DNA from: Asterella californica
Lineage: Eukaryota; Streptophyta; Marchantiopsida; Marchantiales; Aytoniaceae
Direction: 5' to 3'
Length of the DNA stretch: 64,000 nucleotides
Assembly (NCBI GenBank): GCA_036924285.1
Contig: JAYKYS010000001.1
Span: 7,341,501 to 7,405,500 of the forward strand
Below the pieces are notes generated by a model. It worked only from the letters and a program-made list of their open reading frames with translations. It was not told where the DNA came from and searched no databases. Made by a program: the position numbers and the translations under genes. Of the stretch, positions 54,891 through 64,000 are shown in pieces (the first letter of the stretch is position 1; each line of letters begins with the position of its first letter).

Positions 54891-55040
54891 TTTCGCGCAC
54901 CTACCGCCTTGTTGCGCCAGCGGAAACTCTAACTCAGTAGGTCGCAAACTTTACACCGCTAACCTGCAAACACAATCACAAGTTAGCGTCCATGCACCAC
55001 TTACCTTATCTCAGTTTGGTCCGGACCGGAGCCGGACCGT
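54891..55040 (-). repeat. D3 5' LTR, last 150 bp
   Basis: It matches the 3' end of the D LTR up to GCCGGACCGT, where element F's LTR begins. Confidence 0.95.
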
Positions 55041-56697
55041 TATCGTATAACGTGTTTTTCTGTCTAGGAATACACGGGGTATATGGCTGTGTAGAGGTAT
55101 GTGGATTGACAAGGTTGGATCTAGATCTGGATGTTTCCACTCAAATGTTTCACTATCTACTCTTCTAGCCTGAGTGACCTTGTATCCGCTCGTCTCGAGT
55201 TTAAAGCTTGCTACGATCCAATGTTACGTATAGGTTGCATAAACTTGTGTTACAAACAGATCTTTTGTATTCTAACTAAAATACTCAGATCTGTATTATC
55301 TAACTGAAGTTATTCATCTATATCACTGGAAGCCTGACTTCTGAATAGCTCCCCAGCGACGCTAACTGGCCATCAATCCAACTATCACAACTTCATAGTA
55401 CAATCAGAAGATACTAAGATCACTCAATCAACTTGATAGAGTATCGATACAACTTGCTATACACCCTGGTCTACCAAGTATTCCAGCAAGGTAAAACATG
55501 CATAATCCAAAACACTATTCAGATCTCAATATAGCGCCAACGGCGGTAGTACCTGGCAGCTCCGAGAACCCAAACAGCGGCTTAAGACTCATGGTGGCTC
55601 CGTTCTCCTTCATCACCAAGAGCTGAAATCAGCCCCACACCTTCCAATGTCGAGTTGTATGTAGGCATGGCAGTTTCAGCAACAAACTCCTCTCCAAATT
55701 GCTCGAAAATGATCAAATTGACAATAGATGATACCGAAAAAAACTCGAAACTGCTAATAACAGAAGTATTTTCGAACTTTGAGACCTCAGTCCTTCCAAA
55801 CCACTCGACCAATGATGATCAAACTTCACAGGAAGCTTGATTGGACCCTTCACTCCTACCCTGAACAATTTTCAGATCGAAATCTCAAACCAATTCTCAG
55901 ATATGGATCAAACCATAATCTGTGCTAACTTCAGAGCTTTACAGACCCAGGTACATTTGATCCAAGATTCTGAACAAACTACTTGACCATTTGAGGTGAA
56001 ACTTCCCAAGTATCTTACTGATAAGACATTCTTCAATCCTGGAAAGTTTCACTCTGAAATTCGGCTCAGATCTTAAGCAATAGCAAACTATCCATGGCTA
56101 TCACAGTTCGCTGTCCCCGCCTTATCCCATCTGCACTTCTCAACTTCAATCGGTCGGTTCAGAATCCAAATCGATCAAGAACCTGACGAAATTGATATCA
56201 AAATGACCAGCACGTCGTCAGCTCTCCAACCCAACAGACAGTTCCTCAAAACTCCTCGCGAGTCTCTCGGAACAACCAGAAACGTAGCAGTAGGTACGAA
56301 TTTCACCCCCCTCCACTCAATCGATCATAACGCGCTCATACTTTCATCAAATCGATCGATTCTTCAGCCCAGATTGTAGCCCCGGTCGAGAGCTCTCCAA
56401 CCATACCCTTTGTTTCGCGAATGGACCTCTGAAGCCTCCAGAAACTACAGAAACGTCGCGAGGATCAGCTAGAACACCATTGGTCCAAAAGTGGACCAAT
56501 AAGAGCAAAAAGAACTTTACTTTTTGTCTTTTCTCCTCTTAACTTTTCCCTTAGAACGAATTTTTACTCTCTAAGGAGACACAAGACATCAACAACACTC
56601 TAAGACTTCACAAAATCCTTCAGATATGTCGATGGATTCTTCGCGGTCCGTAACTACACAGATGCGCTCAACCAGAATGAAACCAGTGAGCCGCAGA

Positions 56698-57122
56698 CTA
56701 ATACAACGTCAATATTACAACTTGGAAACGTTCTACAATAAAAGGTATGACAAAAGGAAACGGTGAAGCTATCACTCGATTGTAATATTCTTGCCCGAAG
56801 TTTCTCACGATCCAAGCCCCATGATTGAGTTCGGTCTGCAATGGCACCGGACATCGACCCAAAGATTGAAAGGAACGTTCGATGGATAGTTGAGATCCAT
56901 CGTTCCTCACAACAAAATGTACACCGTCATATCCCAAGTCTCTCTGTATGTTACGACTGGAAGGATCACCGGAAGCTGTAACTCCATCACCCTCCTCATG
57001 AACTCATCACCAAAGTACGCAACTAACCACTGTCGAAAGTGATCGCGGTGGATGCAATGAAGCTTGATGTGAAACGGATTCGGGAAAGGAAGATCCGGAG
57101 CCGGGAACACACCTCCGTCCAT
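56698..57122 (-). CDS. Conserved small ORF pair in F LTR (ORF2 frameshifted)
   Basis: ORF1 57122-56907, 71 codons: MDGGVFPAPDLPF, NPFHIKL, LVAYFGDEFM, PVILPVVTY, YILL, TGA. Two codons later ATG 56900 opens ORF2: MDLNYPSNVPFNLWVDVRC, CRP. One base is missing about 30 codons in, after which the other frame gives WIVRNFGQEYYNRVIAS, FVIPFIVERF and VVILTLY, ending at 56698. ORF1 is intact and the same length as E's ORF1. Being downstream of the TATA box, the pair would be the first ORF on the element's RNA. Function unknown. Confidence 0.6.
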
Positions 57123-57222
57123 AACCACCACTCCTGAAGTTCCTCACTCTTCCATGCAGATCACCGAGAACCCTTACGAATCACCCGTTGACAGAGAATG
57201 CCATATGAACCTTCGACCCACC

Positions 57223-57230
57223 ATTTTATA
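57223..57230 (-). promoter_or_regulatory. F LTR TATA box TATAAAAT
   Basis: TGTGTATAAAATGGTGG on the minus strand, about 215 bp into the LTR. It is placed to start transcription shortly before the small ORF pair. The other LTR copy of this motif is outside the window. Confidence 0.6.
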
Positions 57231-57444
57231 CACAAATGCGGCGACAAGGACCACTAAAGTGAACGCGCACAGATCGATGACTTGGCACGTTCCTCTATCG
57301 TGCGATCACTTAAACAGATAATCACAAATGTGGCACTCATCACACCGTTCGGCGAGTTACGCGATACGGTTCACGAAACACGGAAAAGAAACACAACATA
57401 GGTTACACAGGAATTTCACACAGGAGCCGAACCACAACACGACA

Positions 57445-57482
57445 TCCACCCCTTCTAAACTTGCGCATCCTCTGGTATGCGC
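57445..57482 (-). promoter_or_regulatory. F pre-LTR hairpin and polypurine tract
   Basis: Minus strand: GCGCAT (57482-57477), loop ACCAGAGG, ATGCGC (57468-57463), then 18 nt AAGTTTAGAAGGGGTGGA to the LTR. Confidence 0.8.
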
Positions 57483-57507
57483 CAACACTCACAAGTTGTG
57501 GTCGGCA

Positions 57508-60500
57508 TCACACTATATCTTCATCTTCTTCACTGATGTTGTCGTTGGCAATATCTTCGTCATCCAAATCTTCTCCGTCATCATCCAAGATATCAAACTC
57601 TGCTCCGACTTCCTCCATGCTTATCCCTTCATCTCGCTTCTTGAAGAGTTTCACACGCTTGCCTGCAATGGGAACCTTGAGCTCTGCCCCATCAAGCTCT
57701 CTTAGTGAATATGTGGCATTGTCAAGCACGACAAGAACCACATACGGGCCAAACCATCGCTTAGAGAATTTTCTAAGCGCACTGTGTTGGTTGTCCAAGC
57801 TACTATCGTAGACCAACACTCAATCTCCTTCTTTAATCTCCTTTGGCCTTAATCGATGACGCTTATCGAATCTGTCTTTGTTTCTCAAGCGCGCCTCTTT
57901 CAGCTTCTCCAATGCAATCTCTACATCTTCAGGTCTTCTCTCTAGTTGACGGATTCGGATAGCAAGAAGATCTTCTGTAGACATACCATCCTCCCAAGGT
58001 AGAACACTCCAAGTAGGTATGTGCTCCTCAATGGGCATGATAGGTTTCTGTCCCTGCATCAACTCCGCCGGCATATATCCCGTAACTGAACTATGAGTCG
58101 AACGATCAGCCCATAATGCAAACGGAAGAAATCTTGGCCATTCTCTTGCCCTCCCCTTGCAAGCTTTCACAATAGCTTTCACAATAGGAGGATGACCACG
58201 TTCACTCTTCGCATTACCTTCCGAATTGTAGGCTGTGGTGAGAGCTAACTTCACACCACACCTCTTGAAAAACGCTTTAGCCTCATCATTGTTCAGCTCC
58301 ACTCGATCAGCCGTGATCTTCTCAACACAACCATATCTACAAATCACATCTTCCAACAAGAATTTGCAGACTCCCTCTGTGGATTTTGTCCGTAAGGCTC
58401 GCCCTTCCACTTGGTTGGACAAATCCTCACGTGCCAAAACTAAGTATCGCATCTGCCATATACCAACTGGCATAATAACAAGATCTACTACCCACTTATA
58501 ATGCATTGCAAGTGGATAAGTAGGATGTAATCCATCTCGATGCCGAATTCCTGAATACTCTTGACAAGTTTGGCATGTCTCCACAAATTGAACTACATCT
58601 CTGTACATGTTACGCCACCAATATCTCTCCTTCAGCTTTGTAAAGGTGGCATAAATACCTCTATGTCTTGCCCACAAGCTCTCATGAAACTCCTGCATGA
58701 GTAACTTCTGCATGTCAACCTTGCACACAACCCTTTGTGGCATCTTACCACCTTGCTTAGCATGTTTCCACAAATAACCACCTTGTAGCAAGTAGTTATA
58801 AGCCTTCCTCCTGATTTGTTTAAAGTGGGCATCACTCCATCCTGGCTGTCTAGTCAACAGACTTAGATAGCGTCCTATGTCTATCCATTCTCCTTCATAT
58901 AGCTCCTCCATGAACGGTTTCGAATGCTCACTCTCACCTCCTTGAGCTCTACAGAAAACAGTAGTACCAACATCTTCTGTATCTTCTATCATCTCCTCTT
59001 CATCCTCATACCTCGCACGAGATAACATATCAGCTACTAGATTGTTCTTCCCCGCTATGTGTCGGAACTCAGGATTTAAGGACTTGATGTAAGCAATCCA
59101 GCGTAGCATAGCAATATCAGGAGTGTTACAGTTTGTAATCATCCCTAATAGTGGTAAACAATCTGTTTCTACTATTACTGGCGCTCCAATCAAATAGTCC
59201 TTTTCAGCTTTCATAGCTGTAACTACTCCCCATAACTCCCTCTTCACTTGAGGATAGTTTCTATGTCGCTCACTCAACACCTTTGCTCCAAATCTGACTG
59301 CAAACGGATTCTCTTCTTCATCATCTTGTCCTACTGTCCATCCAATGGCTATCGGACTAGTATCAACAGTAAGTATCACTGGTTTGCTATCCTCGTAGCT
59401 CACATGACGAAGTACAGGTGGAGAAGATAACAACTGCTTCAATCTCTGAATCGCCTCGGTATGTCTCTCCTCCCATGCAAACCTCTTGTGCTTTCTCAAC
59501 AGATCGTAAAGAGGATCAGCCACATGTGCAAAATGTGGAATCCACACATGATAGAAGACACAAGCTGCAAGAAACCTTCTCACCTCTGTTGTTGAACTAC
59601 AAGTATCCTTCATCCGCCGTATAGCATCCACTTTACCAGGATCAAGCTTGCGTCCAAACCACCCACATAAGTGCCCCACAATCACAACCTCTCGCACTCC
59701 AAATGAAGACTTGGCACCTGATAGTGTCAAGTGCATCTCTTCAAGTCGTGATAAGATTTTATCACAATCTGAAATGTGATCAGCAACAAAGTTTCTACAC
59801 CCCTTCTGATCCATTGTCTCATCTTTCTCCTCCTCAACGCATCCCTTAATTGGAATGTCATCCAAGAAAGGCATGGTCTTCTCAGGAATGAACTCACGGA
59901 GAACCTTGTTCATCCCGTTCATCATGTGCGCTACCGAGTTTGTTGCTCCTTGTGGTAGTGTGCACATTCTGACCAACCCCAACGGTGTCCTCATGGTGGT
60001 GATATCTCTACTCTGTTCAGCAAGTTGAAACTGATCGTATCCAGAGTAAAGATCTCCTATAGAGTAAATAGCCCTCCCAGCAAACGCTTCAGCAAACTCT
60101 CCGACGATAGGTCCTATGCCTGTATTTCTGATGGTCACTTGGTTCACAGGTTGCATATCTTGGATGAACCGTAATGCACCACTCTTCTTTGGTACTGTAA
60201 ACCAACGACTAGAGTATGGTGCAAACGATGGTTCCAAGATCTTCATCTGCATCTTCTCCTTCAAGAGCTCTATGAGTTTCGGTAGATGCGCTCTAGGTAC
60301 AGGAATTGGCCTCAAATCCCAAGGAGCATGTGGAACTGTGAATATGATCATTGGCGTCACAATGCTAGGATCTACACATCCGATTTCTGAGGCTTCAAAA
60401 GCAAAAGCTTTCCCGTGCCTAGTTAACATCTCCCTAAACCTATTCTCCTCCACAGACAAAAGAAAATCTGCTGAACCAACCTTCAACTCCTTGAGCGTAG

Positions 60501-60987
60501 CTTCAGTGAACTTGTGACCGACCCGGCTAAGATCTCTCAAGCTTTTCTCCTTCGAAGATTGTTGGACTCGCTGGTTAGAATCACTAGGTAATGGCTGAGC
60601 AACAGGTTTTACCTTCTTGTCTACCGTTTTGTACCTAGTATCAACTCTAACTTCAGGATCTACGAATGACTCTATAGCTGTATAGAGCTCCCTAGAGTGT
60701 ACTTCCACCACATGATCCTCATCTTCTCGCTCATGCATAGCAAGTTCATCGATGAAATCTCCCAATCCTAACTCCAAATAAACACCTTCTATCTTATCAT
60801 CCTCTTCAAGCACACCAACTCTCTTTAGATCTTTTTCAGTTTTTCGCACAACCTTCTGCTCCCACTTCTGCAAGTCAGCAAGTCGTATATGTGTAGCAAA
60901 TCCACTCCCATAAAATCTCACAACTCCTGTACAAAAAGCACTTTCTTTCTCTAGCGAGAGTACCTTCTCCAGTGTACCACTATGTCC
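57508..60987 (-). pseudogene. pol: Element F Pol: RT, RNase H, integrase, one nonsense codon
   Basis: The frame is open from 60987, is -1 to gag and has no clear ATG. RT: APYSSRWFTVPKKSGALRFI, DLYSGYDQFQL, the catalytic FLDD (about 59870-59859). RNase H: VDTSPIAIGWTVG, KRELWGVVTAM, VETDCLP, NLVADMLSR. Integrase: ARHRGIYATF, CQTCQEYS, VVDLV, TADRVEL, GNAKSERGH. TGA 57820-57822 replaces the TGG of C and G in the EGDWxLVYD motif, cutting off the C-terminal module (KRWFGPYVVLVV, AGKRVKLFKKR) and acidic tail. Otherwise intact over more than 1,000 codons. No chromodomain. Confidence 0.92.
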
Positions 60988-61007
60988 TCACTCTATAGCA
61001 GTACTTG

Positions 61008-63389
61008 TCAAAAATCCTTGAACTCCTCCGTGACCTTAGGCAAGGAGCCACCCCTCAGATAATCTCTGTTCCGCTTGTGGTTTGCTGATACAGTTAGAAA
61101 CTGTACCGCTCTCTTGTCATCCTGACTTCTAATCCGCGCATAAGCAGATCCATCATCCAAAACCTTGGTCTCCATCCTCACAGCTGTAATGTAAGGTTGA
61201 CCGAGTATCACCGGGTATGATGTACTATCTTGAACAAAGAAGTTTTGTTCAATAGTTACATCTCCCACCTTCACTTTCACATCAGGACAAGCTCCATAGA
61301 GTTCTCCTCGTGTGTTGTTCGCTGTTCTGATCATCCAACCATGATCTATATCAACAGGCCATCCACCTTGCTTGTAGATGTCCTTAGAGACAATATTGAT
61401 CTCTGATCCATGATCAATGAGAGCAACCACCGGATCTGTCATCTCTCTTACCTTCACTAAGGCTTCGGTAGTAGCTCTAGTCCAATGTCCTCTAGTGTAA
61501 TGACTAGGGACCTTGTCATCGTTATCATCCTCAAACCGAACCTTGCGGTTGATGCAGCATTGAGCTGGTTCTAACTCTTCCTCTCTTGATATCCTTGTGT
61601 CTAATGCATTAGACACAGCGGTTTCTCCTGCCAATTGCCTTTTTCGTTTGATGGTGTCAATAATGACATCATGAAACTCCCTCTTGGCAATCCCAAGAAT
61701 CTCTCGCAAGGTAAACTCGATCTTGGCATTGAGTACTCTCTCTTCTAGTACTCCTTTCAGATCCGTAGCAGCTTCAATATCAGACTGAAGCTTGTATGAA
61801 GGAGATTTACCTTTCTCCTTACCTCTGCTCTTCTCTGACTTCTCGGGAGTAGAGGATATGACCTCTTCCATAGTCTCCTCTGGTAGAGACATGATCTCCG
61901 GTCTGAACTTTTCTCCTCTTGTTTGCCTCTTGAGAGCTGTTCTCTCTTCGCTAGGGCCTGCTTCATCTCGTTTGCGCTTCTCCTCCATGAGAACCTCATG
62001 TTGACTCTTCGCCAAATAAGCGTGAACAGACATTGTATCCACGGGATCATCCCATCCAGTAGCACCCCTGATTGCCGTGGCTGTTCTGAGCAACTCCTCC
62101 CTTGCCATTTTCCCTCTTTTATTCGTGCTTACCGCATGGCTCCACATATCAAGAGTATCTCCATCCTTCTTAGAAGCACTTCTTTCTCGTACTACCTGAA
62201 CTCCATAAGTAGCAGCTTCTACCGACGCAGTAGCATGTTGAGATAGATACTCCTCCAGTACTTGCTTCATTCCTCCTTTCCCGAAGTTGGTTCTAAGAAT
62301 CTCTCCATTATCCTTCAGAGCAATCTTTCCTTCCTTCCAATAGACTACTCCATCTCGTAGAGTTTTGGCAAAATCACCACACTCTCTTCGAGCATGATCA
62401 GAACTATCACACCAAATGCATCTCTGTACATAATCTTGCTTAGGAGCAAGTTTGGTATCATGTGCTCCTCCCTTCTCTTCCAACCTTGCTAACTTGATCT
62501 GCAAGTCCCTCATCCCTTTTACCAACTCTTCCATAGCATCTCTTTGCGGTGCAACTTTCGGGACAGAAATAGTAGGAAGTGGAACTTGAGGTACATGCAC
62601 AATAGGTGCTTGCACATTGGGTACCATTGGTTGCCTACGAGGTACTATGATCGGTGGTGGTCTCTCTTCTTGTCTTACCACCACCTTCCCTCTTCGGTAC
62701 TCTCGTTTGGCAAGTACACTCACTGCTTCAGAGACTTTTCTCCAGTCAGTCGTGAGTCCGTTGTCTTCCATCCTATCTTCCAGAAGCAGCTCCAACTCCC
62801 TTTGTAATTCATTGTTGGCTGCTTGTAGAAACAACTCCACCTTGTCGTTCTCCAATGTGAGCTTCTCCATCCGAGACAACTGAAGGAATTGTCTCTCATA
62901 CTCCCGAAATAGCTCTGTGGCAACAAGCCCTTTGTTGGGTTTGTTTACCCACTCCATGAATGACTTCTTAGTCACTCGGTCTGCATCTTCTAAAGAATAC
63001 TCTTCTTTCAGCTGAAGAGTAAATCCTTCCCACGTAGCACCATGAGATCGGATGATGTCCTTCATGTGCACTCGTAATTCAGGTACGACAGCAAGCGCAA
63101 ATGTACTCACCATCTCTCTTTCAAGCACCTTGCTTAACTCCATCTCTCGGGAATAGTACTTTAGGTACTTGGATATGTTCTTCCCATCAAACTGATCTAG
63201 CAACCCCACAACAGATTGCAAGGCTTTAGTAGCCATTGCTTCTTTCCGTTCAGTGGCTTGCTGTTGTTGCATTACTAATGCAAATGCCTCAAGCAATCGC
63301 ATATCAGACCGTGAAAGCTTGGTCACCTTTGGAGCCTCTCAAGACGTAGAAGCCTCATCTACGTAATGACCCAACCCTTCAATGTCCAT
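61008..63389 (-). pseudogene. gag-pr: Element F Gag-protease, early stop
   Basis: The likely ancestral ATG is at 63389 (MDIEGLGHYVDEAS), but TGA at 63341-63339 closes it after 16 codons. The next in-frame ATG is 63302, from which about 760 residues are open. Capsid region: MQQQQATERKEAMATKALQS, ISKYLKYYSREME, SFMEWVNKPNKG. Zinc knuckle CIWCDSSDHARREC. A basic, proline-rich linker (PPPIIVPRRQPMVPNV) and a second basic stretch precede the protease, whose active site is ALIDHGSEINIVS, followed by FFVQDSTSYPVILGQPYI. It ends at TGA 61010-61008 next to a T5 run. Confidence 0.9.
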
Positions 63390-63427
63390 GGTGGCAAAAC
63401 CACGCACGTATCTCTCACCCTAGACTT

Positions 63428-63445
63428 TTCACGTCGAGTTCACCA
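63428..63445 (-). promoter_or_regulatory. F primer binding site, tRNA-Trp-like
   Basis: TGGTGAACTCGACGTGAA on the minus strand, two nt inside the LTR end ACGATA. Identical to A's site. Confidence 0.75.
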
Positions 63446-63447
63446 GC

Positions 63448-64000
63448 TATCGTATAACGTGTTTTTCTGTCTAGGAATACACGGGATATATGGCTGTGTA
63501 GAGGTATGTGGATTGACAAGGTTGGATCTAGATCTGGATGTTTCCACTCAAATGTTTCACTATCTACTCTTCTAGCCTGAGTGACCTTGTATCCGCTCGT
63601 CTCGAGTTTAAAGCTTGCTACGATCCAAGGTTACGTATAGGTTGCATAAACTTGTGTTACAAACAGATCTTTTGTATTCTAACTAAAATACTCAGATCTG
63701 TATTATCTAACTGAAGTTATTCATCTATATCACTGGAAGCCTGACTTCTGAATAGCTCCCCAGCGACGCTAACTGGCCATCAATCCAACTATCACAACTT
63801 CATAGTACAATCAGAAGATACTAAGATCACTCAATCAACTTGATAGAGTATCGATACAACTTGCTATACACCCTGGTCTACCAAGTATTCCAGCAAGGTA
63901 AAACATGCATAATCCAAAACACTATTCAGATCTCAATATAGCGCCAACGGCGGTAGTACCTGGCAGCTCCGAGAACCCAAACAGCGGCTTAAGACTCATG
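63448..64000 (-). repeat. Element F 5' LTR, last 553 bp
   Basis: It aligns with 55041-55593 with two substitutions that I found (GGGATA versus GGGGTA near its start, and CCAAGG versus CCAATG). The rest lies beyond the window. Confidence 0.95.

Larger units (their letters stand above)
48332..55040 (-). mobile_element. Element D3: chromovirus, 5' LTR cut by F
   Basis: Minus-strand order: 5' LTR fragment (55040-54891), primer site (54888-54876), Gag-Pol (54770-50198), structured 3' region, 3' LTR (49464-48332). Two 1-bp deletions are the only coding lesions. The rest of the 5' LTR must lie beyond element F, outside the window. Confidence 0.95.
55041..57444 (-). repeat. Element F 3' LTR (2,404 bp)
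   Basis: Minus strand from TGTCGTGTTGTGGTTCGG to CACGTTATACGATA, so it ends in TA and not CA. A TATA box lies at 57230-57223 and a conserved small ORF pair at 57122-56698, about 100 nt downstream of it. The remaining 1.6 kb has no supported ORF. Confidence 0.9.
55041..64000 (-). mobile_element. Element F: Ty3/gypsy element with 2.4 kb LTRs, 5' end outside
   Basis: Minus-strand order: part of the 5' LTR (64000-63448), tRNA-Trp-like primer site, gag-protease (63389-61008), pol (60987-57508), hairpin and polypurine tract (57482-57445), 3' LTR (57444-55041). The visible 553 bp of the 5' LTR differs from the 3' LTR at two positions, so insertion was recent. Same clade as A, C, G and H. Confidence 0.93.

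Noticed and set aside
1..64000. tRNA, rRNA or host protein genes
   Set aside because: None recognised. tRNA-like strings are primer binding sites of 12-18 nt without cloverleaf context.

Overview
The window is a pile of nested LTR retrotransposons with no recognisable host gene, tRNA or rRNA gene. It looks like a repeat-rich streptophyte nuclear genome. The grounds are Ty3/gypsy chromoviruses with plant-type initiator-tRNA-Met primer sites, methylation-type C-to-T decay and ACGT-core promoter motifs. The protein style reminds me of charophyte algae (Chara), but that is an impression and not something proven here.

Layout, with letters that are my own. A (1-2837, minus) is the 5' end of an element with a 1.28 kb LTR and a tRNA-Trp-like primer site. 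B (2838 to about 8680, plus) is an old, broken Ty3 element: protease, RT, RNase H and integrase, then an LTR, then a gag-like stretch. G (about 8680-11934, minus) is a 2.4 kb LTR plus integrase tail, abutting a Ty1/copia RNase H scrap (11936-12110). C (12109-20108, plus) is a relative of A with an intact pol. Its gag N-terminus has been replaced by a coiled-coil ORF, X, and a second LTR-X copy follows its 3' LTR. 21301-22892 is non-coding and crowded with GAAGAC hexamers.

H (22893 to beyond 48331, plus) is a pol relative of C that was hit twice. Its RT region holds D1 (23037-44751, minus, duplication TCCAG). D1 itself contains E (27567-34005, plus, duplication GTGGT) in its protease-RT junction and D2 (36902-44580, plus) in its 5' LTR. 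H's 3' LTR holds D3 (48332-55040 and beyond, minus), whose 5' LTR was entered by F (55041 to beyond 64000, minus). D1, D2 and D3 are one chromovirus family encoding a single 1,524-residue Gag-Pol. E is another chromovirus with separate gag and pol frames. A, C, F, G and H form a chromodomain-less clade.

Three signals go beyond ordinary retrotransposon annotation. First, a hairpin ends exactly 18 nt before the 3' LTR in C, H, F, G and all three D copies, with covarying stems among C/H, F and G. Second, a pair of small ORFs separated by a stop codon and two codons is conserved between the leader of E and the LTRs of F and G. Third, the D family carries a heavily structured 3' untranslated region with pairing-preserving substitutions.
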